Positions 44,961 to 55,668 are shown, numbered from the stretch's first letter. The stretch: DNA of 64,000 nucleotides from Rhodopirellula sp. (GCA_002701385.1 NZVD01000007.1:1-64000); one strand, 5' to 3'. Program-made: numbers and translations. Notes: generated from the letters alone by a model not told the origin.

Positions 44961-46817
44961 TTACTGGTTTTTCCCCAGTACGATGTCACGAGTGATTCGC
45001 TGCAAATCCCGTTGTGTCTGACCAAGCTTTTGCAATGCTTCCACTAAGTCAGTGTCCTTGGCTTGACCGGTTGGATCATCGATGTCATCCAGCAAACGTG
45101 AATAGCGTTGAGTCCGTTTGTTGATTCGCAATTGAAGCGAGCGAATCATTCGTAGCTCAGACAGTTGGTCGACCAGAGGCTTTTCCTGCTGTTGCTGCTG
45201 CTGTTGCTGCTGTTGCTGCTGTTGCTGCTGGTCCATCAACTCCTGTTGAGCCGCTTGAAGGGCTTCAATCATTTCTTCAATGGACTGGATGATGTCTTCC
45301 TCAATGCTAACGGTCAGACGGTCAACCTTCGTTTGGCTAAGACGGTCAGAAACCTGATCCATGTCTTCGATCATAATCTTGACTGTTTCTGGGAAGGCGA
45401 TGGAAGATCCTTCTTCTAAGAGGAGTGTCAATACTTTGTCAGCTTCCAGTGAGATCTTACGTTGCTGGAATCCTAGCTTGTTCGATTCGATCTGAACTTC
45501 TCGACCTCGGTCATCTTCTGGGATTTTGGCTAACTGCAATGTGCCTTCATAAACTTTAAGTTCCATTTCCAGCATTTTTCGAAAGCGACCTTCGAGCAAG
45601 GCCAGCATCCGTTCCAGCTCTTCTTCACGCAGTTGTCGCAAGATCTCTTCAAGCTGAGCCTTGGCCTCTACTAATTTCTGTTTGGCCGCTTCCTGAGCTT
45701 CGATCGACTGTTCTCGTCGAGCCTGTTCCAGTTCCAGCTGAGCCTGTTTCATTTGCTGCTGAGCCTCTTCCAGCTTTTTACGTGCTGGGTTTTGGTCTTG
45801 CTGCTGATCATTTTGGCTTTGCTGTCCGGGTTCAGGTGATCCACCTTGCATGGGTTGGCCACCCTCCATTGGTTGGCCACCTTCCATCGGCTCGCCACCC
45901 TCCATTGGTTTGCCACCTTCCATTGGTTTGCCACCTTCACTGGGCTTGGCGGACATGTCCCCAGGCTCTCCCGAATCCCCAGGCTCTTTAGGATCCTTGG
46001 GGTTTTCGTCGGGATTACCATCTTCACCAGATTCTTCACCTAGATCGTCACCAGGGTCATTGGGATCGGATTCATCGCTGGGGTTTTCTTCGTCGGAATT
46101 GCCATCGTTGTTATCTGATGGGTTACCACTGTTCTCCCCCCCGTTGTTTTCAGAGTTTTCGCCGCTTTCAGAGTTCGCTTGACCTCCCTCTTCGTTTGCT
46201 TTGATTTTTTCTGCTAAATCTCTGGTCTCATCGGAGATGCGATCCTGTTCTTTGGCAATTCTTTCAGGATCTGCCCCTCCCTCATTCTGTCCCTGAATGG
46301 CTCGCTGCTGTCGAAGTAATCGCTCGACGTCACGAATATACTCTCGGTACCTTGCCTTTTCGGTTTTTAGGCGGTCTCCGTCATCTTCGGTAATCAGCAA
46401 TTCCAGAATTTTCGCCAGTTGCACCTGAACGTCTGCCTGTTCATCGACGGCACGTTTGAGTTGATCTTGATTCAACAAACGGACAATGGATTGCATTTGC
46501 GTGGTCGTTAAATTGTCCCTTGATTGCTTGTAGGCATCACGAAGTAAAGCCGCTCGCTTCGGGTTGTTTGCGGATTCGAACTCAGCCATTCGCAAGATTA
46601 ATTCTTCGATGCGTTTGTACTTTTCAGCAATTTTACTTTGCTTAAGAGCGAGGTCCGTTGTGCCTGATGGGGAATCATCAGCTGTGGACTCAGTGGCATC
46701 GGTAGCAGGATCTGCTTCAGTGGCAACCTGCGCGAAAAGTGTCATTGGCATGAACACGAATGCCAGAACCAGCATTGGAAGGCGGACCATTGATGTGCTT
46801 GAACGTAAGCTATTCAT
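44961..46817 (-). CDS. Large secreted low-complexity coiled-coil protein
   Basis: A 618-residue protein with an N-terminal signal (about 11-30). Residues 55-190 are helical and charged; 200-300 are very acidic and rich in Gly, Asn, Asp and Ser. Six degenerate copies of a GGxPMx repeat follow (about 300-330), then a Gln/Glu-rich coiled coil and a poly-Gln tract. The C-terminal stretch (RSLQLRINKRTQRYS) is helical. No enzyme domain is seen. It is in the planctomycete MoxR neighbourhood, upstream of another Gln-rich secreted protein. Confidence 0.8.
   Translation of the reverse strand: MNSLRSSTSMVRLPMLVLAFVFMPMTLFAQVATEADPATDATESTADDSPSGTTDLALKQSKIAEKYKRIEELILRMAEFESANNPKRAALLRDAYKQSRDNLTTTQMQSIVRLLNQDQLKRAVDEQADVQVQLAKILELLITEDDGDRLKTEKARYREYIRDVERLLRQQRAIQGQNEGGADPERIAKEQDRISDETRDLAEKIKANEEGGQANSESGENSENNGGENSGNPSDNNDGNSDEENPSDESDPNDPGDDLGEESGEDGNPDENPKDPKEPGDSGEPGDMSAKPSEGGKPMEGGKPMEGGEPMEGGQPMEGGQPMQGGSPEPGQQSQNDQQQDQNPARKKLEEAQQQMKQAQLELEQARREQSIEAQEAAKQKLVEAKAQLEEILRQLREEELERMLALLEGRFRKMLEMELKVYEGTLQLAKIPEDDRGREVQIESNKLGFQQRKISLEADKVLTLLLEEGSSIAFPETVKIMIEDMDQVSDRLSQTKVDRLTVSIEEDIIQSIEEMIEALQAAQQELMDQQQQQQQQQQQQQQQEKPLVDQLSELRMIRSLQLRINKRTQRYSRLLDDIDDPTGQAKDTDLVEALQKLGQTQRDLQRITRDIVLGKNQ
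45187..45231. repeat. CTG/TTG-type trinucleotide tract encoding poly-Gln
   Basis: Near-pure run of CTG and TTG triplets (CAG/CAA on the coding strand) encoding about 15 Gln in the 618-residue secreted protein. Such tracts can vary in length by slippage; the mixed codons reduce that tendency. Confidence 0.9.
45841..45948. repeat. 18-bp tandem repeat encoding GGxPMx
   Basis: About six copies of an 18-bp unit (for example CCACCTTCCATTGGTTTG on the plus strand), differing at few positions, encoding a hexapeptide GG[K/E/Q]PM[E/Q]. The near-identity at DNA level points to recent expansion. Confidence 0.9.
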
Positions 46818-46960
46818 GGAAAAAATACCTCGCGAATCTTGGATTAGGTAGTCGCCGCTTTAGTAGACCGGTCTAACGCATCCATGGAATCGAAAAATGT
46901 TTGGCATGCAAACCGTTTTACGACCGATTTATACCTCGTGAAAAATACGAGAAAACCAAA

Positions 46961-46984
46961 AATGCGTCCATTAATGCGTCCATT
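46961..46984. repeat. Perfect 12-bp tandem duplication upstream of the 618-residue gene
   Basis: AATGCGTCCATT is present twice in a row. It lies in the 225-bp gap about 144 bp before the gene start and may be a binding site pair or a simple replication slip. Confidence 0.8.
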
Positions 46985-47042
46985 TCAGTTTGGCACCAAT
47001 GCCCCTATATCGGGTGGGGATGACACTAGCCAGACTGTTAAT

Positions 47043-49619
47043 TTATTTTAACAGATCAAGGACCTGCTTCTTCCGTTCGTCTTTGGTCTTTTCACTGATT
47101 TCTTCCTGATCGTTGATCAAATCACGGATTAAATCAATTAATTCGTTATACGTTTCCAATTCCAGCATGTTGTCCAAAACCGCGCTCATTTGGACTAAGA
47201 TCACATCAGCTTGAGTTAATACCTCTACCGCGTGATCTTCGTTGGCCACCCCTTGTTCAATGGCCTTCTCCATCGCCAGCAATCGGTCATCCAGCGTGGG
47301 AAACTCGGCCGAGCAGACATGTTTGAGAGGGTCCGAAATCAGTTCTTTAAGTCGGTCTTTTCGTTCTTGCGTGTCGACTCGATTATTGATTAGCTGCAGG
47401 CGAATGTCGTCAAACGAGACAGCCACGCCGAGCGATTCCTGATTAGACTTTTGGCTTTGAACGATGGCACGTTGGATTCTCAATAGCCGCAGACTTTCTT
47501 CCCGGCGTTGCTTTTCTTCCGGGGTCAGTGTAGGTTCATCGCCCTGCTTGTCTTCTGGTTCACTACCTGCATCACTGCCACTAGTACCCTGCACGCTATC
47601 GAGAACTTGTGCCAGCGAATCGCGCATTCCCTGCACTTCTGCAAGGATTAGTTCATAGCGTTGTCGTAGTGATAGCTCCTGACGTTCGAGGATGGCCAGC
47701 AGTTGTTGGTCAGTGACTACATCAAGTGTGAACTGACTGCTGCTGCCAATGTTGGGATCGCCTTCAAGGTCGTATTTGTCGCTCGCTTGAATCGACAACG
47801 TAATGGTCGATTCCGGTTCTAATTCGGTGGACTCATCTTCAGCCCGCTGGGCTCGCAGGTCGAGTGGCGTTTCCAATTCCTCACCGTTTTGAATTGGAAG
47901 CGGGAATGTCATAGATTCCCCTTCCTGAGGCTTCACGTCGAACCAACTGGATGACACTCCGTAATCATCGGTAACCTTACCTTTGATCGGTATGATTGCA
48001 TTCGGCGTGATCGCTGACCCGATTCCTTGCAAGCTGATGTCGAGGTTGGGAGGTTGGTCTAATAAAGCACCGATCGACACTAGGAATGGTTCGGTCGATA
48101 TGATGGCATCCTGATCGTAAAGAGAGATCGTCAAGGCCACATCGTTGTATAGCGGAGTCACTGGAAAAAGGAGCGTTTGTTTAGAAACAGCCAGGCTGGT
48201 CAAGACTCTTTCGCCGTCCGGAGTAAATCCTTCGATGACCGAATCAGATGTGGTCGGCTCTCCTTGTTCGTCCACACTGCAGAGTTCCCCGTCCTCGACG
48301 GAGAATCTTAGTATTTCGCCATCCAGATTTGTTAGCCCTTGCAACAGCTCTTTGTGAATCGGTCCCGGCTCAGTTTCCGGGTCAGCAGAAGCCAGCATGA
48401 CGGCCAGACCCATAGAGGTCTTTGTGCGACTGTCTGGCAATTGCAGATAAGCCACTCGGTACTGAGCAGTCAGCGGGTCGCTGATATGGATCTGTTCAAG
48501 GGACTTGTTGGCATGCAGTCGTATCGTGAGGTCTGAACCAAACGGCAAAGATGTACGTCCGGCGATCCAGGGCTGGTCGTTAAAAGGGAGTTTTTCGGTG
48601 TATTCAGGGTATTGGTAGTCTAGAGTTACATCCTGGATCTTTGGGCTGTCCACCACATCGATGTAATAAGGGCCGATACGGTGATCGTTGCCTACGATTT
48701 CAAACTCAAGGCTGCCGGTAATGCCATTCAGAGGATTGTCATCCAGCACAAAATACTGGTCACCACCCCCTGCTCCCCCCTCTTTATTGAGATTGCGGCG
48801 TCCGGTCACACCATCTTCGGTTTCGTAATACAGGACACAGGATCCGGGAATCTCTTTTTCACCATTTGCATTGACCAATAAACGTAAAGTCGCTCCGGTA
48901 GCTACTTTTACTCGATCCTGGACGAATTGTTTTTGTTCGTCGATGCCGAAAGTGAAACCAGTGAAGTTTTCTCTGACTACAGTGAGCCCGATAATCTCGA
49001 TTTGGGTATTACGTTCCCATTTGTCGCCCGAAAGCATGTAAAGTCGTTTGAAGGCCAAATTTGCCATGGAAGAGTTCATGGCACTAAACAAAATGACAGA
49101 TAGTAAGAGAATGGTTGCCAACGTAATACGTTTGGTTAGCAAGCCGGAATTAAACACTTCATTGACATTAATTGCCCCAATGGACTCCAATGCCATTTGT
49201 GAAGTCTCCGAAAGCATTTCGGAACTGTACTGCTCTTGTTCACTCGGTTCCTGACGTTCCTTCAGCGTAACGGTCGTTACCAGAGCATCCTGAAGGTCGT
49301 CAAATCGTCGTTCAAGCAATAGGGCCAATGATCGGTCATTGAACTGAACAAAGGCTCGTTGGCCAACGAAGCGGAAGAGGATATAGCAGAGGATGCCTCC
49401 TACGATCGCCAGAAGAATTCCGCGTGCTCCCTGAGCGAGTTCATTGGCTCCGACTAGTACAGGCAGATAATCAACAGCTAGTCCCAGCCAGAACATAACT
49501 CCCAGCCAAACGATGGCCAGACTGATGCCTTCAATCCAGACGAACAATCGAATCCGTGAACGGAGTCGTTGTAAAGTCCGTTGGATTTGAGGATCGATTT
49601 GTTTTTTAATCTGGTCCAT
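47043..49619 (-). CDS. Large membrane-anchored protein of the MoxR/VWA operon
   Basis: An 858-residue protein. Membrane segments are near 27-52, 64-90 (GILLAIVGGILCYILF) and 167-187 (LATILLLSVILFSAM). A large extracytoplasmic region follows with several beta-sandwich-like parts (QDVTLDYQYPEYTEK, then GKVTDDYGVSSSWFDVKP), ending in a helical tail. This arrangement resembles DUF4175-type proteins of the same neighbourhood in other bacteria, but I assign it only tentatively. It is 27 bp after the 924-residue gene. Confidence 0.75.
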   Translation of the reverse strand: MDQIKKQIDPQIQRTLQRLRSRIRLFVWIEGISLAIVWLGVMFWLGLAVDYLPVLVGANELAQGARGILLAIVGGILCYILFRFVGQRAFVQFNDRSLALLLERRFDDLQDALVTTVTLKERQEPSEQEQYSSEMLSETSQMALESIGAINVNEVFNSGLLTKRITLATILLLSVILFSAMNSSMANLAFKRLYMLSGDKWERNTQIEIIGLTVVRENFTGFTFGIDEQKQFVQDRVKVATGATLRLLVNANGEKEIPGSCVLYYETEDGVTGRRNLNKEGGAGGGDQYFVLDDNPLNGITGSLEFEIVGNDHRIGPYYIDVVDSPKIQDVTLDYQYPEYTEKLPFNDQPWIAGRTSLPFGSDLTIRLHANKSLEQIHISDPLTAQYRVAYLQLPDSRTKTSMGLAVMLASADPETEPGPIHKELLQGLTNLDGEILRFSVEDGELCSVDEQGEPTTSDSVIEGFTPDGERVLTSLAVSKQTLLFPVTPLYNDVALTISLYDQDAIISTEPFLVSIGALLDQPPNLDISLQGIGSAITPNAIIPIKGKVTDDYGVSSSWFDVKPQEGESMTFPLPIQNGEELETPLDLRAQRAEDESTELEPESTITLSIQASDKYDLEGDPNIGSSSQFTLDVVTDQQLLAILERQELSLRQRYELILAEVQGMRDSLAQVLDSVQGTSGSDAGSEPEDKQGDEPTLTPEEKQRREESLRLLRIQRAIVQSQKSNQESLGVAVSFDDIRLQLINNRVDTQERKDRLKELISDPLKHVCSAEFPTLDDRLLAMEKAIEQGVANEDHAVEVLTQADVILVQMSAVLDNMLELETYNELIDLIRDLINDQEEISEKTKDERKKQVLDLLK

Positions 49620-49646
49620 GGTTTGTTACATATTCTGAGTTCGGTG

Positions 49647-52421
49647 TTAAGCTAATTTACACAATCTTCGAATGACCCATTCAATGCAAAGGATGCCGCT
49701 GATGATGGCGATTAGCCATGCCATGAGCATCTCTTCAAAGTCTTTGTCTGGTGTGCCTGGAAGTTCCGTTTCTTGGTCCCGTGGCACAATGGTTGTTGCA
49801 AGCCCCTGCGTTTCTTCATTATTAGACGCACTGGTCGTACTGGAAATTCCCACAAAATAGGTTCCATTGGTTTGACTGGAGGCGTTCGATAGTAAGGCGT
49901 CGTTTCGACGAGGGTTCTCGATTTCTAATTGAGGGACACGGACTCGAACATCACGAGTCAATAAATCAGTAGAACCGGGGAGCGGAACTTCCACTCGATA
50001 ATCGCCTTCCTGGGTGGCAATGAACTGACCGGTGTACATTCCCTCTCGTGTGCCATCCGCAAGTAGCTTCAGTTGGATTGGGTCCCGAGTGCCATCGGGT
50101 TGGACGAGAACAGCGTCGACAGCATCGGCGGAGAGTGGATCATGTTGGGCGTCAGTCAGTACAGCCTGGATCGTAACGTGCTCGCCAAGAAAAGTTCTGT
50201 CTTTGTCCACAAGTAGGACACCTCGGCTTGAGTCCCGTAATAACCGACCTTGGGAGACCCAGCGAATAAGTTTAGTGTAGTATTTTTCAAAGTAAGCTTC
50301 TTCAATGCTGCGGAGACGCCACATTTCTCCGCTGGCCTGGAAGAAGACTCGCCCTGCTCCATAAAAATGCCCTGCCATATAAATCGGGAGTTCATCATCG
50401 ATGGCAGTGTCGGGGTCAGAGAATCGGCTATAGACCTTGGCTCCAGGCTTCGGATCCTTGGCCTTGTAGTAGCCATAAACTCCGTCAAACGAAGCCCAAG
50501 CCTGTTCGCTTCCCAATTGACTGTTGTCAAGCCATAGAAACTCGGCACTGAGACCATCATCGGAAAACTGGATTGGCCAAGCGGTGTCACCGCCAAATCG
50601 TCCGAGACTCAGAGTCACTCCCCCCTGATTATAGAAAACGACCGGGTAAAGGTTTTTGATCAGGTCGATACCTCGGCGGCGCCCTCGTCGCATGCGAGAC
50701 CATTCAGGCGTGAAGACCGGGCCGGCCACGACAAACAGCCCCCCTGCTTCTTCAGAGACCCAACGTTCGATAAGTTCAATTTGTCCGTCATCCAGTGCTT
50801 CCCAGTCCGGATCAAAGGCGACAATGGCATCGTATTCAAAGAGCTCTTCGTCGAGTTGCGGGAAGTCATAGATGACTTCGTCGGCTTCCTGGCTAATGGT
50901 GTCTTCGGCGGTCTGTAGATAGACGTGCACTTCAACTTCGTCGTCACGATAGAGCATGTTTCGCAGGAACCGATATTCACGAGTGGGGCCGCCGGCTACT
51001 AGCAGGACTTTCGTGCGACGGTCGACAATTTCGACGGTCGCAGAGCGTTGGTTGTCACGATCGTTTTTGTCATCGGCTGGGACTTGGATCCGGATGACGT
51101 AATCTCGTTTCCCCTGGGAATTTTCGTCGGGTTCTAATTCAAATTCGACCGGTCGTGTTTCTCCATCTTCTGCGAGGTCGAGTTGCAATTGATCTTCGAT
51201 TTTGTCCTGAGAAGTATCGTCAGCAGGCGTATTCACTGGTCGACTGATTAAATCAACAGGAACAGAACGGTTGTCGATTCCATAGGCCTGAACGTAGCCA
51301 GTAATTTTGAAGCTGTCACCGGGGTAAACCCGTTCAGGCGCCTCAATGTCGACGACGCGAATGTTCTTGGCCTGCTGGTCACTCCCGATTCCCACAGGAT
51401 AAAGCGGAATGTTATACGTGCGAGCCGATCGGACGGCGACTTCCAGGTCTTCACCGGAATTACTTCGTCCGTCGGTATAAATCACAATGCCCGCGATCGG
51501 CCCACCTCGTTCTTTGTTGACCAGGAATTGGACGGCATCCCCAAGACGCGTCTTGCTTCCTCGTGGAAGCAAGGCAGTATTCCACTCGATTTCAGGCAGT
51601 TCCATCGAATCGGATTCCGCGGTATCGTCGGTTGAAAAGTCAGGTGTGGTAATCCCCAGCGTATCTGTAAAGGTGAGTTGTGGATGCCGCAGGTTTCCAG
51701 CAGCAATGACGATCACTCCGGCAAGCACAAAAACCATGCTCGCTAGCAGAGACCATGATGAAGCCTCTGGCTGATCCTTTTTTCGACCTTTGGTGAGGTA
51801 AAAGAGAAGTGCCACTGCCGCGGCTACGATCAACCCGATACCAATTTTGACCAAATCCCGGACAGCACCGATAGCAGCATCGGAGAGTTGAGAGTCATTG
51901 CCCGAATCGAGTCGTGCAATTCTAGGAAACGTCGCTATCTCCACCGGTCGGCTCTCTTCACTAAAACGATGCACGATGACATCGTGTTGTTGCCGAAGTG
52001 TTTCTAGAGTGGTTCCCTGATTGAATTCATTGATGACTTGTGTAATTCGTGCCAGCCGCTGCTCGTCTGAGTCGTCAGTGAGTCCCATGCTTTGACTGGT
52101 GTCCACCAGAACGTGGACTCGGGAATTTTTAATGATTGTTTCCTCGGTCACTCGCTCCAGATTGAAGAAGTAGAAGAGTATCCCAAGTAAGGCGGCACAA
52201 CGTAATACAATCAACGTGATGGAAGTGGATTTGCGAAGCTCCTGTGTGTCCCGTTTGTAAATCCAAACGACGTAACCTGCAAAGGCAGCACAAATCAATA
52301 CAAGCAAAAGCCAGTGCCAGGCTTCAGTCAGAGAATTGACGCGAGTGAATTGGAATTGCGTTTGCTGTACTTGAGCGAGGTGGGAAGCTCGGGTTGCCTG
52401 TTGGAAAAGCTCGGTAATCAT
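49647..52421 (-). CDS. VWA membrane protein with GATase-like domain
   Basis: A 924-residue membrane protein. N-terminal TMs (about 38-55 and 69-84) precede a split von Willebrand A domain with MIDAS DTSQS (HVLVDTSQSMG). Inside it lies a further pair of TMs near 190-250. VYGYYKAKDPKPGAKVYS and VVAGPVFTPEW lie in a glutamine-amidotransferase-like fold with no Cys-His pair seen. Predicted beta domains and a C-terminal TM (LIAIISGILCIEWVI) follow. It overlaps the next gene by 4 bp (ATGA). Confidence 0.82.
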   Translation of the reverse strand: MITELFQQATRASHLAQVQQTQFQFTRVNSLTEAWHWLLLVLICAAFAGYVVWIYKRDTQELRKSTSITLIVLRCAALLGILFYFFNLERVTEETIIKNSRVHVLVDTSQSMGLTDDSDEQRLARITQVINEFNQGTTLETLRQQHDVIVHRFSEESRPVEIATFPRIARLDSGNDSQLSDAAIGAVRDLVKIGIGLIVAAAVALLFYLTKGRKKDQPEASSWSLLASMVFVLAGVIVIAAGNLRHPQLTFTDTLGITTPDFSTDDTAESDSMELPEIEWNTALLPRGSKTRLGDAVQFLVNKERGGPIAGIVIYTDGRSNSGEDLEVAVRSARTYNIPLYPVGIGSDQQAKNIRVVDIEAPERVYPGDSFKITGYVQAYGIDNRSVPVDLISRPVNTPADDTSQDKIEDQLQLDLAEDGETRPVEFELEPDENSQGKRDYVIRIQVPADDKNDRDNQRSATVEIVDRRTKVLLVAGGPTREYRFLRNMLYRDDEVEVHVYLQTAEDTISQEADEVIYDFPQLDEELFEYDAIVAFDPDWEALDDGQIELIERWVSEEAGGLFVVAGPVFTPEWSRMRRGRRRGIDLIKNLYPVVFYNQGGVTLSLGRFGGDTAWPIQFSDDGLSAEFLWLDNSQLGSEQAWASFDGVYGYYKAKDPKPGAKVYSRFSDPDTAIDDELPIYMAGHFYGAGRVFFQASGEMWRLRSIEEAYFEKYYTKLIRWVSQGRLLRDSSRGVLLVDKDRTFLGEHVTIQAVLTDAQHDPLSADAVDAVLVQPDGTRDPIQLKLLADGTREGMYTGQFIATQEGDYRVEVPLPGSTDLLTRDVRVRVPQLEIENPRRNDALLSNASSQTNGTYFVGISSTTSASNNEETQGLATTIVPRDQETELPGTPDKDFEEMLMAWLIAIISGILCIEWVIRRLCKLA

Positions 52422-54757
52422 GTTGCTACACCTCCTCCTTTGGGAGTGTGATAGCTCAATAGATAGGCCAGGAATTGTTCCCCGACCAGTCCGGCAAGTA
52501 AGATCATCATGAGCCAGAAGCTGGCGGTTCCACCAACGTTTTGAGAAGCACTGCCCTGAAATGCATCGAGGTCAGATAACCGCACGGCAATGGGTTCCAG
52601 TGAAGCGATGAGTTGTTCCTTTTCGATTCGGGCGGTATCCCCTTCTCTGGCATTGACGTTCAGAGCATATCGTGAGTCTTCATAGGCTCCGTCGGTTCGT
52701 TGGGTGACGACATCGTAAATACCACTTGTCGTCGTCCCGGTGGTCGTCCTTGAAGGTGTTGCATCACCGCCGAAAGTGGCATTTATGACAGGCGATTGTG
52801 GGTCAGACTGTACAGCTTCTAGTTTTTCTATCGCGCGGGATGCCGGATCCTCTCCAGGTGTGAAAATAGTAACCGTGTTGTTATATTGCTGGAGATCCAG
52901 AGCGATATTCAGTTCCGCGCCGACCGGCCACCGATCCAGAATTCGCTGACTGGAGGTAAGGTGAGCATGGAGTTTCAGAAGGACGACCACGAAACTGGGG
53001 TCCTGCCCCCAATTGTTCCACTCAGGATTTAATGTGGATGTGAAACAGACCACTCGGCCATTGCCAAATTGCTGTTCAACGGCAAAGGGTTGCTGATTAT
53101 GAAGTTTGCAAATGACACGCACCGTGGAGTCTTCAGGTGGAGCCCATTGCGGAGTTACCTGCATGTATTGGTCGATTGAGACTCGTCGAATGAGTGGGTT
53201 TCGTTCGTTGAGAAAGAAATCAAATACCGGATGGTCGATGATGTCCAAATGAGGAGTGGCTTCATCGAGTGGCGGTACATTAATAATTGAACCGGCAAAT
53301 TCCACCGGCATGAGCCCTTGTCCACTTCGATAGAGTTGATCATTGAAGAACTTAACATCGACCTGACTTCCGGCAAACCAGGCCAGACCTCCGCCGTGAG
53401 TGACATATTGCTCGAGATTGGTAATGGCGTCCGGGTCGAGACGACCAATATCCATCAGATAGATAGCACTGTATTTGGAAAGGGATTCGGCTGGCGTGTC
53501 TCGGAGGAATTCTACAGGTTGGACATCCGGGATGATTCCCGTGTTAGTCAACTGGCTGGGGCGAAAGACGCTATTGATGAAGTATTGATTACGTTGGTCA
53601 GACGTTCCATCCACGAGAAGGACGTGGTCCCCTTCCGGAAAATCAAGCACGGTGAAACGGGAATTGTCCGCCAGGATGGAGTCTTCAGGTAACTCGGCAT
53701 CCACCACATGTTTGCCGGCTTCCGGAAAGAACACCTGGACACGTTTCGTTGCGGTGACGCCGGGCTCGATGTTGTCAAAAACGACGACCGGCAATTCTTC
53801 AATTTGTCCAAGTACCTCGGCTGGTTCGGCAGCCTGAACTGTTCCTTGGGCATGGAAAATAGAACGCATTTTGACCTGAACGTTGGTTGCTGGTTCGGAA
53901 CCATAATTCTTAACTCGCAGGTGCATGAACAGAGGCACGCCTGCAGCCCGAGTGTCGTCGGCAGGTAAGAGTTCCGTAATCGCTAAATTTGTATTGCCGT
54001 TTTCTACGCAATCAACCAAATGAATTTCTTCACTTTGACTGCTGAGATTGGCTAGAGCTTCTTTAATTTCAGCAGGGTTCTCCCAATCGTTCTGTCTGAA
54101 ATCTGAAATCAAGTAGACGTTGCGATGTTGGTCAGGGTTTCTTGCAACTAAAGTCTGTAACAGTTGCAGAGCGGGCAAAGGGCCGTTGTCCGCCTGGGTA
54201 AGGATCATGTCTTTTTGACGGTCAGATAAACGCTCAGGGAAATCAGAATCGACAAAGGCACCTGAAAAGTCGGCGACATTGTTCATAGTGACTTCAGCGA
54301 TTTCCTCAACCAGAGCGGTAGCCCCGCTGGCTTTCGAGAATCGCAGAAGCGTGAAGCGTTGATTACTTCGTTCGCTGGCCTGAGAACTAATACGCCCAAC
54401 GATCGTTAATGCCCGATCGAAAGCTGTATTTCCATTGGCCAATTCCCCCATAGAGTAACTGTCATCCAGCAATAGGAAATGGTGAGTTTCTTTGGCGCCA
54501 AAGCGTGTTAGCCAGCTCTTTCCTGGATCCCATTGGGCGAGCATCGCTACGATGAGCCCAATGATGAATACTCGGAGGAGCAGCAGTAATAGCTGCTTGA
54601 GCCATACCCAACGTCGGTGTTTTTTATAACTAGCCAGCAAGAACTCCATTGCCGCCCATTCGACGCGCTTATGACGCATCATGTTGATCAGGTGGATCAA
54701 CAATGGCAACAGGGCGAGTAAAAAGCCCCACGTTAATGCTTGATAGGTGAAGTTCAT
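52418..54757 (-). CDS. BatA/VWA membrane protein
   Basis: A 779-residue protein with the BatA-type N-terminus (LALLPLLIHLINMMRHKRVEWAA, TMs near 9-25 and 57-76) and a VWA domain starting with MIDAS DDSYS (LLLDDSYSMG). A large extracytoplasmic region follows (GATase-like fold near residues 370-480) and a C-terminal TM. Such proteins act together with MoxR ATPases and DUF58 proteins. It starts 15 bp after DUF58. Confidence 0.87.
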   Translation of the reverse strand: MNFTYQALTWGFLLALLPLLIHLINMMRHKRVEWAAMEFLLASYKKHRRWVWLKQLLLLLLRVFIIGLIVAMLAQWDPGKSWLTRFGAKETHHFLLLDDSYSMGELANGNTAFDRALTIVGRISSQASERSNQRFTLLRFSKASGATALVEEIAEVTMNNVADFSGAFVDSDFPERLSDRQKDMILTQADNGPLPALQLLQTLVARNPDQHRNVYLISDFRQNDWENPAEIKEALANLSSQSEEIHLVDCVENGNTNLAITELLPADDTRAAGVPLFMHLRVKNYGSEPATNVQVKMRSIFHAQGTVQAAEPAEVLGQIEELPVVVFDNIEPGVTATKRVQVFFPEAGKHVVDAELPEDSILADNSRFTVLDFPEGDHVLLVDGTSDQRNQYFINSVFRPSQLTNTGIIPDVQPVEFLRDTPAESLSKYSAIYLMDIGRLDPDAITNLEQYVTHGGGLAWFAGSQVDVKFFNDQLYRSGQGLMPVEFAGSIINVPPLDEATPHLDIIDHPVFDFFLNERNPLIRRVSIDQYMQVTPQWAPPEDSTVRVICKLHNQQPFAVEQQFGNGRVVCFTSTLNPEWNNWGQDPSFVVVLLKLHAHLTSSQRILDRWPVGAELNIALDLQQYNNTVTIFTPGEDPASRAIEKLEAVQSDPQSPVINATFGGDATPSRTTTGTTTSGIYDVVTQRTDGAYEDSRYALNVNAREGDTARIEKEQLIASLEPIAVRLSDLDAFQGSASQNVGGTASFWLMMILLAGLVGEQFLAYLLSYHTPKGGGVAT

Positions 54758-54771
54758 TGGGTATTGGTTGC

Positions 54772-55668
54772 CTAGTGGCGGACACTCATCCTGCTAGATA
54801 GGTATTTGGCCAGTACTGCGTCGAGTGGGTCGCTGGTGCGGATCAGAGCATAGTCGACCACGTTTTGTGCACATTGACGACGAACTTTATCGAGGAACTG
54901 ATGGAGGGCTTCCAGATATCCTTCCCGGAGTGCTCGAGGATTGCAGTTTAGGAAATCTTCGCTTTCCAAACCGTCGAATCGCATTGGACCATTGAATTCA
55001 AAGTCAATTTCATCGTCATCCATGACGTGAAATACGAGTACGTCATGCCCGCGCTGACGTAATAATTTCAAACCTTTCATGATCCCGTCAACGTCTCCGA
55101 GTAAGTCGGAAACGAGCACGATCATACCCCGTCTGGGGACGGTTTCCGTGATGCCTCGTAGAACTTCGTAGACATCGGTTTTGTCTTTGGGAGTTTCTAT
55201 ATTGAGGCTTTCGATGATCGAATGGATGTGGTTGCGTTTACTGCGAATCGGAATCCGCATGCGCACCTTTTCATCGAAGGTGATGCAACCAACAGCATCT
55301 TGTTGTTGCAAGACCAGATAGGACAGGCTCGAAGCAATCGTAGCAGCATATTCATACTTACTCAGGTCACCATTGCCGTATTGCATGCTTTTAGAGACAT
55401 CCACGACCATAGTGCATCGCAGATTTGTATCTTCTTCAAATTGCTTGACATACAAACGGTCCTGTCGAGCCCAGACTTTCCAGTCGACATGGCGCAGGTC
55501 ATCCCCGGGCACGTACTCACGGTGCTGTAAGAATTCCACCGATTGGCCGAAATAAGGACTCCGATGCATTCCGGAGAGAAACCCCTCGACAATGTGTCGT
55601 GCCCGTAGATCCAGCCTGGCAATCCGCTTGATTGCCTCAGGATGCAAAAATCTTTTGGAATCGGGCAT
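54772..55668 (-). CDS. DUF58 protein
   Basis: A 298-residue DUF58 protein with a VWA-like C-terminal fold. The family block is [34 protein letters not shown] in part ([16 protein letters not shown]), followed by MVVDVSKSM as MIDAS-like site. In MoxR systems it is cytosolic or membrane-bound and is thought to link the ATPase to its targets. It overlaps the end of the moxR gene by 32 bp in another frame, so translation is probably coupled. Confidence 0.94.
   Translation of the reverse strand: MPDSKRFLHPEAIKRIARLDLRARHIVEGFLSGMHRSPYFGQSVEFLQHREYVPGDDLRHVDWKVWARQDRLYVKQFEEDTNLRCTMVVDVSKSMQYGNGDLSKYEYAATIASSLSYLVLQQQDAVGCITFDEKVRMRIPIRSKRNHIHSIIESLNIETPKDKTDVYEVLRGITETVPRRGMIVLVSDLLGDVDGIMKGLKLLRQRGHDVLVFHVMDDDEIDFEFNGPMRFDGLESEDFLNCNPRALREGYLEALHQFLDKVRRQCAQNVVDYALIRTSDPLDAVLAKYLSSRMSVRH

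Noticed and set aside
45165..45419. Poly-Leu frame on the plus strand
   Set aside because: It is the antisense image of the poly-Gln tract of the 618-residue protein.
45841..45948. Regular short repeats that might suggest a CRISPR array
   Set aside because: Units are 18 bp without spacers, lie in frame within a coding gene and encode a hexapeptide repeat.
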